Shown: positions 7,244-13,577 of the stretch, piece by piece | How the letters are laid out: each line of letters starts with the position of its first letter | Position numbering within the stretch: the stretch's first letter is position 1 | Source of the DNA: Planctomycetaceae bacterium | GTDB taxonomy: Bacteria > Planctomycetota > Planctomycetia > Planctomycetales > Planctomycetaceae | Direction of reading: 5' to 3' | Length of the DNA stretch: 13,577 nucleotides | Assembly: GCA_947463775.1 (NCBI GenBank) | Contig: CANHVD010000086.1 | Location: 1 to 13,577 of the forward strand | Program-made: the position numbers and the translations under genes | Notes under the pieces: generated by a model | What the model was told of the DNA's origin: nothing | Seen by the model: the letters and a program-made list of their open reading frames with translations, nothing else | The model's database searches: none

Positions 7244-8767
7244 TTACAAATTGCGTTCCTGGTCGGCCTTATTCAAAGCCTTCAGGTAGGCATGAGCGGC
7301 CGCTTCAATGATGTCTGTGCTGATGCTTTTGCCATGGTACTGGCGACCGTTCACATTGATTTTGACGCGAACTTCACCCTGAGCATCCTGACCTTCAGAA
7401 ACGCTGCGGACGTCAAATTCTTCCAGCCGAGCTGGGAGTTCAACGATGCGTTCCATGGCTTTGAAGACGGCATCAATCGGGCCGTCGCCAATTGCCGCAT
7501 CGCAACGAACCGGAAAGCCTTCGCACTGCAGTTCCAATGTGGCGGTCGGAATTGCAGACGATCCCGCCGAGGTATGGAAGCTGACCAATCGCCAGCGATC
7601 CGCGGCATCAGACAGACGATTCTCGATCAAGGCAACAATGTCAGAGTCGTAAACTTCCTTCTTCTTGTCAGCAAGAGCAATAAAGTCTTCGAACGCTTTC
7701 TGCAGTGCCTGATCGTCGAGGTTGAATCCTAACTGGATAACCCGATCCCGAAACGCATGGCGTCCACTATGTTTGCCGAGTACCAGATTCTGGCCGACAT
7801 AACCGACATCTTCCGGTCGCATAATTTCGTAAGTGGATCGCTCCTGCAGCATCCCATGCTGATGAATACCTGCTTCGTGAGCAAACGCGTTCTGACCCAC
7901 GATCGCCTTGTTCCGCTGCACTTTCATGCCGGTGATCGTCGAGACCAGATGACTGGTCGAATACAGCCGCTGAGTATTGATCTTCGTATGGACTCCGTAG
8001 TAATCCGCTCGAGTGCGAATTGCCATCACGATCTCTTCCAATGCTGCGTTGCCAGCTCGTTCACCCAATCCGTTGATTGTGCATTCGATCTGTCGAGCCC
8101 CCGCTTCCATCGCGGAGAGACTATTGGCAACCGCCAATCCCAGGTCATCATGACAATGCGCGCTGATGATGGCTTTGTTGATGTTGGGCACGTTCTTCTT
8201 CAGATGCGAAATCACTTTGAAGTAGTGATTCGGTGTCGCATAGCCGACGGTGTCCGGGATGTTGACGGTCGTGGCTCCGGCGTCGATTGTCTTCTCAACA
8301 ACTTCGCACAGAAAATCGAGTTCCGTGCGAGCCGCATCTTCGGGTGAAAATTCAATATCGTCGCAGAACTCTTTGGCCAGCTTCACCGAGCTGATTGCTC
8401 GCTCAATGATTTGTGCCTTGTCCATCTTGAGTTTGAACTCACGATGAATCGCACTCGTGGCGAGAAACACATGGATGCGGCGCTTCTCTGCCGAAACCAG
8501 TGCGGCCTTGGCCTTCGCGATATCGTCTTCACGACTGCGAGCCAGTGCACAGATCGTGGTCCGATCACCGAACCTTGCGGCAATCTGAGAGACGGCTTCA
8601 AAGTCGCCCGGAGAGGCAATCGGGAAGCCGGCTTCAATCACGTCGACACCCAGCTCTACCAGGGCTCGTGCAACTTCCAGCTTCTCCCGAGTATTCATGC
8701 TGCAGCCGGGAGACTGTTCGCCATCGCGAAGAGTGGTGTCGAAGATGATGATCTGGTCGCCGGTCAT
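7244..8767 (-). CDS. leuA: 2-isopropylmalate synthase
   Basis: LeuA condenses acetyl-CoA with 2-oxoisovalerate to 2-isopropylmalate, the committed step of leucine synthesis, in the cytoplasm. The 507-residue product has the usual length of the bacterial form. The N-terminal TIM barrel carries DTTLRDGEQSPG (residues 10-21, with metal ligand D15), the metal-binding SAHCHDDLG (202-210, H204 and H206), and GLGERAGNAALEE (233-245, N240). The subdomain motif LGKHSGRHAF is at 330-339. The C-terminal regulatory (LeuA_dimer) domain spans about 385-500, with GDGPIDAVFKAM (427-438) and STDIIEAAAHAYL (483-495), so leucine feedback inhibition is likely. A GGAG 10 bases upstream supports the ATG at 8767. 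Expression is probably controlled by the attenuator just upstream. No leuB, leuC or leuD is adjacent. Confidence 0.98.
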   Translation of the reverse strand: MTGDQIIIFDTTLRDGEQSPGCSMNTREKLEVARALVELGVDVIEAGFPIASPGDFEAVSQIAARFGDRTTICALARSREDDIAKAKAALVSAEKRRIHVFLATSAIHREFKLKMDKAQIIERAISSVKLAKEFCDDIEFSPEDAARTELDFLCEVVEKTIDAGATTVNIPDTVGYATPNHYFKVISHLKKNVPNINKAIISAHCHDDLGLAVANSLSAMEAGARQIECTINGLGERAGNAALEEIVMAIRTRADYYGVHTKINTQRLYSTSHLVSTITGMKVQRNKAIVGQNAFAHEAGIHQHGMLQERSTYEIMRPEDVGYVGQNLVLGKHSGRHAFRDRVIQLGFNLDDQALQKAFEDFIALADKKKEVYDSDIVALIENRLSDAADRWRLVSFHTSAGSSAIPTATLELQCEGFPVRCDAAIGDGPIDAVFKAMERIVELPARLEEFDVRSVSEGQDAQGEVRVKINVNGRQYHGKSISTDIIEAAAHAYLKALNKADQERNL

Positions 8768-8850
8768 GGGGCTTTCTCCGTGCGGAGGTCGTCAAAGGGA
8801 ACAAAGCAGGAGTTTTGGTCTGAGCATTCAAACCGTCAACTCATGCCAAC

Positions 8851-8879
8851 AAAAAAACCCTGAGGAAGTCCTCAGGGTT
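8851..8879 (-). terminator. Intrinsic terminator of the leu attenuator
   Basis: On the minus strand AACCCTGAGG-ACTT-CCTCAGGGTT forms a 10-bp perfect stem (11 bp if the loop closes to CT), and the transcript runs into seven consecutive T residues, two of them in the stem. It lies between the leader ORF and leuA, 83 bases before the leuA start, so it ends transcription before leuA unless the antiterminator forms. Confidence 0.93.
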
Positions 8880-8919
8880 CGTAAAGTCTATCAGACTGCA
8901 TGCGTACCTGAGGCGGGCT

Positions 8920-8967
8920 TCACGATGGAAGCAGTAGAAGGCCCAGGGTTAGCAGCAGGTTATTCAT
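8920..8967 (-). CDS. leuL: leu leader peptide, MNNLLLTLGLLLLPS
   Basis: A 15-residue ORF on the leuA strand, ending 152 bases before the leuA ATG. Eight of the 15 residues are leucine (positions 4, 5, 6, 8, 10, 11, 12, 13), in two clusters, encoded by CTG, CTA and CTT. This is the signature of a leader peptide that senses charged tRNA-Leu. It ends in TGA shortly before the antiterminator segment. No strong SD precedes the ATG (GAAATC is adjacent). A small hairpin, CGGCA-CTT-TGCCG, lies just upstream. Its role would be regulatory in cis, with no expected function for the peptide itself. It is too short for ordinary gene calling. A chance ORF with this composition, strand, position and linked terminator is unlikely. 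Confidence 0.88.
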   Translation of the reverse strand: MNNLLLTLGLLLLPS

Positions 8968-9249
8968 GATTTCAATGATCGGCAAAGTGCCGTCTTTTCT
9001 AAATGATTCTCGTCAGTTCTTTGAGGCCTTCCGCAGGAGTATTCGTTTGCCGAATCTCCCCACGCAACAGCCTCTCCAACCGATCGAGACAAGTTTTCTC
9101 GCACGCAGGTTACCGCGATCCACGGCAATCGTCAACAACTTTCGTGGATTCCTTGCGATCGGCCAGGTTGTATGCCAGTATGAACACCCCCACCGGAAAC
9201 TGGCGAGCGAGCAGACACCACACTACATATTGCCGCGAAGGACTAGATC
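8968..9249. other. Divergent spacer between leuL and the MFS gene
   Basis: Both promoters should be here. On the minus strand a weak candidate is TTGCGT, 18 bases, then AATACT, within about 9025-9065, but the match to consensus is poor. On the plus strand AAGGA at 9238-9242 is a good SD for the TTG start at 9250. Plus-strand open frames overlapping this region look like chance reading and give no family-like protein. Confidence 0.4.
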
Positions 9250-10623
9250 TTGCCACCATCGCAGGAAAACTCACACGAGCGAATCCCGGTCGAGCACAAT
9301 CCTTACGAGGCCTTTGATGCGGCCGGTAGCTTTCCGGTCGACTCCAGTACCGTGGCCAGCCGCACGCGATTCAAAGTCCTGGGAGTGCTCTGCCTGCTTT
9401 CGGGGATTCTTTATCTTGATCGCATCTGCATTTCCGCAGCCGTGGATTCGATCAAAACAGATCTCAGCATCACCAACACCGAAGCCAGCTATTTTCTGAT
9501 GGCATTTCAGCTGGCTTATGGCTTGTTTGAAATCCCCACAGGCCGCTGGGGCGACCGACTCGGCGCACGCCGCGTGCTGACGCGCATCTCTGTGTGGTGG
9601 TCTGCTTTCACAGCCATCACCGGAGCTTGTACCGGTCTCTGGATGATGGTCGTCGTTCGATTTCTCTTCGGAGCCGGAGAAGCCGGTGCGTTTCCGAATG
9701 TCGCTCGAGTCATGGCGAGATGGTTTCCGGATCATGAACGAGGTCGAGCGCAGGGAGTGCTGTTGGCCGCTTCACAGATCGGAGGAGCTCTGGCTCCGTT
9801 TCTGGCGGCTGTCTTAATCCAATGGATCGGCTGGCGTTGGACGTTCGTGGCGTTCGGTTCGATTGGCGGAGTTTGGGCCGCAGGATTTTATTCGTGGTTT
9901 CGCGATGACCCGGCTGAGCATCAATCTGCGAACGCGGCCGAGGTCGCTCATATTGGTCGCGGCGCATCGGCCGGCAGTGTGCACTCCGCGATTCCCTGGA
10001 ACCTGGTGTCTGTGAATCCCAGCATCTGGTTTCTTAGTTTGATCATGGCCTGTGCGTCGTTCAACAGCTACATCTACTTCAACTGGTTTCCCAGTTATCT
10101 GAAGGAAGGTCGAGGCATCGGTGCCACAGAAGCGGGGGCGATGTCGTCCGTGGTTCTGGCTTGTTCCGCCGCAGGAACTTTGTGCGGAGGTTATCTGCTG
10201 GATCTATTCGTGACAGGTAAAGGAGTTGGCAGAAAACGCATTCATGGCGGAGTGAGTTTCTTTCTGTCTTCCGTGTTATTGGGCTGCGGCCTGATGTCTT
10301 CCAACGCCTGGATGGCCGTGCTCTTTACCGGTGCTTCCTGTTTCGCAACTCAGGCGACTCAGTCGTTGTGGTGGTCCAATGCGATTGGCATCAGCGGAAA
10401 ACACGTGGGTGCATTGTTCGGTCTGATGAATTCCGTCGGCGTCTTCGGAGCCATGAGCTCCACGTATCTCGTTGGAGCCATTGCCGACTCGTTGGGCAGT
10501 CAGGGCTACACCGGCCGCGATCAATGGGATCCCATTTTCTATATCAACATGGGCGTTCTCTGCACTGCCGGCCTACTGTGGTCGACGTTCATCTACAAAA
10601 ATGTTGAGCCCGCAGAGCTGTAG
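9250..10623 (+). CDS. MFS transporter, ACS (anion:cation symporter) type
   Basis: A 457-residue inner-membrane transporter with about 12 hydrophobic helices and a central loop near residues 220-250. The first helix region carries LCLLSGILYLDRICISAA (48-65), typical of the hexuronate/phthalate-type ACS family. The loop 2-3 MFS motif A is GRWGDRLGARR (98-108). RFLFGAGEAGAFPN (137-150) is also characteristic of ACS proteins, as is the later RGRAQG segment. These families import organic anions such as sugar acids with a cation. The substrate cannot be read from the sequence. The start is TTG at 9250 with AAGGA seven bases upstream; the about 40-residue tail before helix 1 is polar. It lies 97 bases before an amidohydrolase on the same strand, suggesting import followed by hydrolysis or decarboxylation. 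Its stop codon sits at the foot of a long hairpin. Confidence 0.9.
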   Translation: MPPSQENSHERIPVEHNPYEAFDAAGSFPVDSSTVASRTRFKVLGVLCLLSGILYLDRICISAAVDSIKTDLSITNTEASYFLMAFQLAYGLFEIPTGRWGDRLGARRVLTRISVWWSAFTAITGACTGLWMMVVVRFLFGAGEAGAFPNVARVMARWFPDHERGRAQGVLLAASQIGGALAPFLAAVLIQWIGWRWTFVAFGSIGGVWAAGFYSWFRDDPAEHQSANAAEVAHIGRGASAGSVHSAIPWNLVSVNPSIWFLSLIMACASFNSYIYFNWFPSYLKEGRGIGATEAGAMSSVVLACSAAGTLCGGYLLDLFVTGKGVGRKRIHGGVSFFLSSVLLGCGLMSSNAWMAVLFTGASCFATQATQSLWWSNAIGISGKHVGALFGLMNSVGVFGAMSSTYLVGAIADSLGSQGYTGRDQWDPIFYINMGVLCTAGLLWSTFIYKNVEPAEL

Positions 10624-10675
10624 CCGGATTCGTGAGAATTCGGAGACGCTCCTGAACTCTCACGAGTTCAGCTAC
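10620..10675. repeat. Long imperfect hairpin overlapping the MFS stop codon
   Basis: The arms 10620-10645 and 10649-10675 pair along nearly their whole length (GTAGC to GCTAC at the base, GGAG to CTCC at the tip, loop ACG), with a few mismatches and one extra T. Internally, GAACTC-TCAC-GAGTTC (10654-10669) is also a perfect small hairpin. The TAG stop of the MFS gene is part of the left arm. No T-run follows, so it may reduce readthrough into the amidohydrolase, protect the upstream mRNA, or be a dispersed repeat. Confidence 0.7.
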
Positions 10676-10720
10676 AGTCTTGTCAGGAGTCGTCAATTCT
10701 TAAAACAGTAAGAGCCGCCT

Positions 10721-11569
10721 ATGTCAATCATCGATGTGCACAGCCATTTCTGGCAGTTTCCGGAACACTTCAACGACGACTTCCGCCAGCAGGGCAAGCG
10801 TGCGAAAGCCGGCGTAGAGCTCGACCTGACCGTCACGTTTGAAGACTATCAACGCACTTCAGTTCCGGATGTTCGCACGATTGTTTTCGGCGGCAAGTCG
10901 AAACTCAGCGGACTCTGGGTCGATGATCGATCGATCAGAGATTACGTCGCTCAGCATCCGGATCAGTTGCTGGGATTTATGTCACTCGATCCAACTCAGG
11001 ACGGCTGGGAACGCGAACTGCGCGAAGGACATCTGGAACTTGGGCTGAGAGGAATCAAGCTCATGCCGATGTACGCTGGCTTTCGTCCGGATGAAGAACG
11101 AATCGCGCCGCTGTGGGAGTATGCTCAGAAACATCAACTGCCGGTACTGCTTCACACCGGGACCACGTTCATCTCGCAGGCTCCGCTGGAATGTACTCTG
11201 CCTCGCCATCTTGATCCGGTGGCTACTCGCTATCCCGAGGTGCGGATGATTCTCGCACATTTGGGACATCCCTATGAGGGTGAATGTGTTGCGGTGATCC
11301 GAAAACATCAGCATGTTTACGCGGACCTTTCAGCACTGCATTATCGACCGTTTCAGCTTTATCACAGTCTGATGCTGGTTCAGGAATACGGAGTCTGGGA
11401 CAAGGTTCTGTTCGGCACCGACTACCCGTTTACAACCGTGTCCGCCACGATTGATGGGCTTCGCAATCTGAACAACATGTTGGCGGGGACAGCTCTACCA
11501 AGACTGAATGAAGCCGCCATTGAACGGCTGATTTATCGCGACAGCCTGCCGCTGCTGGGACTGAGCTGA
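10721..11569 (+). CDS. Amidohydrolase family (Amidohydro_2) metal-dependent hydrolase or decarboxylase
   Basis: A 282-residue TIM-barrel protein, the usual length for the Amidohydro_2 group. Metal and active-site residues are in place: DVHSH at 5-9 (H7, H9), LLHTG with H145 at the end of a strand, LAHLGHP with H180 and H183, and the catalytic aspartate in FGTDYPF (D234). GLRGIKLMP (108-116) is the typical strand 4 segment. Members include lactonases, such as 2-pyrone-4,6-dicarboxylate hydrolase, and aromatic acid decarboxylases, such as aminocarboxymuconate semialdehyde and resorcylate decarboxylases, so the reaction cannot be named. There is no signal peptide; it is cytoplasmic. The ATG at 10721 is preceded by a weak GAG, and MSIIDVHSH is the normal N-terminus. 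It follows the MFS gene on the same strand, so it probably acts on what that transporter imports. Confidence 0.9.
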   Translation: MSIIDVHSHFWQFPEHFNDDFRQQGKRAKAGVELDLTVTFEDYQRTSVPDVRTIVFGGKSKLSGLWVDDRSIRDYVAQHPDQLLGFMSLDPTQDGWERELREGHLELGLRGIKLMPMYAGFRPDEERIAPLWEYAQKHQLPVLLHTGTTFISQAPLECTLPRHLDPVATRYPEVRMILAHLGHPYEGECVAVIRKHQHVYADLSALHYRPFQLYHSLMLVQEYGVWDKVLFGTDYPFTTVSATIDGLRNLNNMLAGTALPRLNEAAIERLIYRDSLPLLGLS

Positions 11570-11589
11570 ACCGAGCAGAATGCAGAAAT

Positions 11590-11640
11590 CCCGTCGACGG
11601 AGCGACGGGTGTACGGTACGCCCGTCGCTCCGCCGACGGG
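11590..11640. terminator. 20-bp stem-loop between convergent genes
   Basis: The arms 11590-11609 and 11621-11640 are complementary at 19 of 20 positions (one A/C mismatch), around an 11-base loop TGTACGGTACG. The stem is very GC-rich (CCCGTCG...). It lies between the ends of the amidohydrolase (plus) and the DUF900 gene (minus), where a two-way terminator is expected, but neither side has a T-run. Alternatively it is a REP-like dispersed repeat. Confidence 0.55.
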
Positions 11641-11684
11641 AGTTAAGGATTCTATTGCGAGCGATAAGGGAAGGGCCAGGTAGT

Positions 11685-13019
11685 CTACTGCGATGAGATC
11701 TTCTCATCGAAATGCCACGTACACATAATCGTGGGAGCGTGCCCGGCGAACTGCCAATAATCGCCATCGCTCGACTTCTTCCGCTCCAGAAACGATCTCT
11801 GCGACGGCGGAAGGTTTTCCTTCAGCAGCATAAACAGATCCGTCGTCACATCGCGATTGTCGACGTAGTAACTATGCCCCATCAGGCTTTGATCAATCCG
11901 GCTGCAATCGATCGTTTCGATGCCGTCAACGACCAACGGAATGACGGCATCACCGGCCCGCTTCTCCGCATGAATCCCCTTGGACACGATGAGCGCTGAA
12001 TCACTCGCGTTGACATACAAGGTCACTCGATCGCTTTGAGCCACAACTCCCGGAGCCCATTGAATAAAATCGGAGCGCCCGACGTCAGGAGCGCACAGGA
12101 CGACGTGTGAGAATCGCTTCTGATCGACGGGCTCAGGCAGCGTATTCAGGCTTTCCATCACGATGCGATTGCCCATACTGTGCACGAGAATATGAATTCG
12201 TGTTTCCTTCGGAACGCCGTCGCGGAGTGTGGAAAGGAACTGAGTGAAAGGTTCCACTGAGGCTTTATTGATGGGCTCGTCGTCACTGTATTTGAGTGCT
12301 CCACCCTGCGTTGGCCAGCAATACGTCACGATCGCTCCATTGAATGGAATCTTCAGAGCCAGTTCTGCTGTGCGAGTCACCGCGGAGTCAAACGATACGT
12401 TGAAGCCATGAACAAAAACCAGCAGGTCCTTCTGCCGTGAACGGTCAATCTGATCACTGACACCATTCAGGAATGAAGACTCATCAAGCGAGCGCGCAAG
12501 CATCGAACTGACGCCCTTTGCTGATGAATCTGTCGAAGACGTCGTTTCCGTGGTTGACATGGAGACTGCAGTCGAATCCAACAAAGTTGACTTCCGATGA
12601 GCCTCCTCCTGTTCCATTTTCAGGCCCACGTCGTTTCGAGGCAGAGTCACCTCGCAACGGCCGTAGTGTACTTCTTCCAGTACTCGATTGGCCGCTGTGG
12701 GATCTTCGGGAGACTCGAAGACGGCTCGATTTGTCGCCACAAAAACATCCCAGACGCTTTTGTCATGTTGCCATGCGGTCACGGCGACCGGTTCAGCCAG
12801 TGTGTCGACATAGCGATCCATCCCGTCCAGTCCAAACCGAAACGGCTTCCCACTGCGCAGCTCTGCCTCTTCCGCGCTGTCGTACATGATCACCAGAGGC
12901 TGCCGGGTGAGAACTGGGACGTTGGGGGCTCGACATCCGGGCAATAGTCCGCACAGCAGAAGTGACAACGCCACACCAGCCCTCACCGCAATTACTGGTT
13001 GTGTTTGCGTCAATCGCAT
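11685..13019 (-). CDS. DUF900 alpha/beta-hydrolase, predicted lipoprotein
   Basis: A 444-residue protein with a lipoprotein signal: a basic start MRLTQTQPVIAVRAG, a hydrophobic core, and the lipobox LLPGC with C29 as the lipidated residue. It is probably membrane-attached outside the cytoplasm. DUF900 landmarks follow: VFVATNRAVFESPEDP (92-107), FVHGFNVSF (202-210, oxyanion region), the nucleophile elbow LVHSMGNR (278-285, S281), an acid residue in YVNASDSAL (D340) or CAPDV (D312), and the histidine in GHSYY (H382). A Ser/Thr-rich, probably flexible stretch lies at about 145-175. The substrate is unknown; relatives are annotated as esterases or lipases. I chose the ATG at 13019, with AGGA eight bases upstream. 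A TTG at 13037 would add six residues but has a poorer site. It stands alone on the minus strand. Confidence 0.88.
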   Translation of the reverse strand: MRLTQTQPVIAVRAGVALSLLLCGLLPGCRAPNVPVLTRQPLVIMYDSAEEAELRSGKPFRFGLDGMDRYVDTLAEPVAVTAWQHDKSVWDVFVATNRAVFESPEDPTAANRVLEEVHYGRCEVTLPRNDVGLKMEQEEAHRKSTLLDSTAVSMSTTETTSSTDSSAKGVSSMLARSLDESSFLNGVSDQIDRSRQKDLLVFVHGFNVSFDSAVTRTAELALKIPFNGAIVTYCWPTQGGALKYSDDEPINKASVEPFTQFLSTLRDGVPKETRIHILVHSMGNRIVMESLNTLPEPVDQKRFSHVVLCAPDVGRSDFIQWAPGVVAQSDRVTLYVNASDSALIVSKGIHAEKRAGDAVIPLVVDGIETIDCSRIDQSLMGHSYYVDNRDVTTDLFMLLKENLPPSQRSFLERKKSSDGDYWQFAGHAPTIMCTWHFDEKISSQ

Positions 13020-13222
13020 GCCGGCATCCTGACGCAATGAAGAGAGATTACGATGGGCCTTACGCTGAATCCTGATCCACAGTTTACGACGGCAACTGAG
13101 AAATAACGAAGAGCAATTCTCAGCAGATTGTCAGCAGTATTTGCCGAACATCTCGCCACTCAATATCGAGGATTGTTTCAGGCTGCGTAAAAAGCAGGAG
13201 ACGATCATACCTGCAGATTCTG

Positions 13223-13429
13223 GTGCCCGTGCTTCATTCGAGGATGGGCGTTGCGGAGAAGGAGATCGAAGCGAAACTCACCGAGATCGACCTGCGTGAT
13301 GGTCAATTGGATGGAAAAGTTCGTCCCTCGCTGCTGTCTTGCTCGAAGTGTCAGCGAACAAACGCAGCCAATCGGCAACGATGTTTGTATTGCGGAGACG
13401 CGGTGACGACGAATGCGTTTCTGTTTTAA
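13223..13429 (+). CDS. Small zinc-ribbon protein, possibly an N-terminal fragment
   Basis: A 68-residue ORF. The last third has CSKCQRTNAANRQRCLYCG, a CxxC-x11-CxxC arrangement that should bind one zinc ion as a zinc ribbon. The preceding part is a short charged helix (about residues 11-21, EKEIEAKLTEI) and the phrase DLRDGQLDGKVRPSLL. The paired cysteines make it more credible than a chance frame. The start is uncertain: GTG at 13223 gives MPVLHSRMG, ATG at 13244 removes seven residues, and AGGAG at 13196-13200 is too far from both. The tail VTTNAFLF after the second CxxC is short, and the ORF stops about 20 bases before an IS-like end, so this may be the remainder of a longer protein. No function can be assigned. 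Confidence 0.55.
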   Translation: MPVLHSRMGVAEKEIEAKLTEIDLRDGQLDGKVRPSLLSCSKCQRTNAANRQRCLYCGDAVTTNAFLF

Positions 13430-13448
13430 TGTAGCCATCTCGCTCCGC

Positions 13449-13577
13449 TGTTTAGGCCGGGGACATGGGTAACAGTCGTTCGGGAACATGGGTAACAGGT
13501 TCAGAGGGGACGAAATGAGACGTAAACAGGGTAAGGACCGGGCAAGGCTGCCGGAGAGAGCGTAAGGAGCGCAGCGA
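13449..13577. mobile_element. Possible insertion-sequence end with repeated ACATGGGTAACAG
   Basis: ACATGGGTAACAG occurs twice, at 13463-13475 and 13486-13498, 23 bases apart start to start, after a TGT at 13449. From memory, tandem copies of this kind resemble the terminal and subterminal transposase-binding repeats of some IS481/IS3-like elements. A short frame from the ATG at 13515 ends after 16 codons, so no transposase is visible before the window ends. It may be the left end of an element that continues to the right, or a remnant. Confidence 0.4.

Larger units (their letters stand above)
8851..8967 (-). promoter_or_regulatory. Leucine transcription attenuator of leuA (leader peptide, antiterminator, terminator)
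   Basis: Reading the minus strand from 8967 to 8851, all the parts of a classical ribosome-mediated attenuator occur in order. (1) A 15-codon Leu-rich leader ORF. (2) Segment 1, CCTGGGC (8947-8941), inside the leader. (3) Segment 2, GCCTCAGG (8914-8907), six bases after the leader stop. (4) Segment 3, CCTGAGG (8876-8870), the 5' arm of the terminator. (5) Segment 4, the 3' arm, followed by a T-run. Segment 1 can pair with segment 2 (7 bp with one bulged T). Segment 2 can pair perfectly with segment 3 over 7 bp as an antiterminator. Segment 3 pairs with segment 4 as the terminator. A small hairpin, AGTCT-GAT-AGACT (8897-8885), lies in the antiterminator loop. Ribosome stalling on Leu codons 4-6 would cover segment 1 and favour readthrough. 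The pairings are seen in the sequence; the regulation is inferred from known leu operons. Confidence 0.88.

Noticed and set aside
7757..8347. 196-codon plus-strand frame
   Set aside because: Antisense to the conserved leuA catalytic barrel.
9025..9065. Possible sigma70-like promoter for the leu leader (TTGCGT, 18 bases, AATACT)
   Set aside because: Only 3 of 6 and 4 of 6 matches to consensus; not strong enough to list as a promoter.
8966..9499. 177-codon plus-strand frame across the spacer into the MFS gene
   Set aside because: Its second half overlaps the MFS gene in another frame, and the product is Ser/Arg/Pro-rich with no motif.
13020..13037. TTG start six codons upstream of the DUF900 ATG
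   Set aside because: The ATG at 13019 has AGGA at good spacing and gives a normal lipoprotein signal; the TTG has no better site.
13205..13489. 94-codon minus-strand frame
   Set aside because: It crosses the IS-like repeats and is antisense to the CxxC-containing frame, which is more protein-like.
13463..13498. Two ACATGGGTAACAG copies as the start of a CRISPR or tandem array
   Set aside because: Only two copies with a 10-base spacer; they fit better as IS-end binding repeats.

Overview
The window looks like a chromosomal segment of a planctomycete (Planctomycetota). This is inferred from moderate GC, long spacers with hairpin repeats, weak or absent Shine-Dalgarno (SD) sites on several genes, and the gene families present: a YhaO/YhaN-type pair, a DUF900 lipoprotein hydrolase, and a short CxxC...CxxC zinc-ribbon protein. 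No rRNA, tRNA or CRISPR array was seen.

Layout. (1) Positions 1-1302, minus strand: a gene running off the left edge, encoding a helix-rich protein with one N-terminal membrane segment. (2) Positions 1720-6735, plus strand: a two-gene unit. The first gene has the fold landmarks of an SbcD/Mre11/YhaO metallophosphoesterase but appears to have lost nearly all its metal ligands. The second is an intact-looking YhaN/Rad50-like ATPase with two membrane helices in the middle of its coiled coil. (3) Positions 6736-7243: a non-coding spacer with several inverted repeats, between convergent genes. (4) Positions 7244-8967, minus strand: leuA (2-isopropylmalate synthase), preceded by a leucine-codon-rich leader peptide, an antiterminator and an intrinsic terminator, i.e. 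a complete-looking leu attenuator. (5) Positions 9250-11569, plus strand: an ACS-type MFS transporter followed by an Amidohydro_2 metal hydrolase, probably an uptake-and-catabolism pair. (6) Positions 11685-13019, minus strand: a DUF900 alpha/beta-hydrolase lipoprotein. (7) Positions 13223-13577: a small zinc-ribbon ORF and a sequence resembling the end of an insertion element.

How the parts work together. leuL-leuA is a self-contained leucine-responsive unit: ribosome stalling on the leader's Leu codons should let the CCTCAGG/CCTGAGG antiterminator form and allow leuA transcription. The yhaO-like/yhaN pair would normally form a nuclease-ATPase complex in DNA metabolism. Here the nuclease partner looks like a pseudoenzyme and the ATPase looks membrane-tethered, so the complex may act as an ATP-driven clamp or scaffold at the membrane.

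The two most interesting items are the leucine attenuator and the pseudo-nuclease/membrane-ATPase pair.
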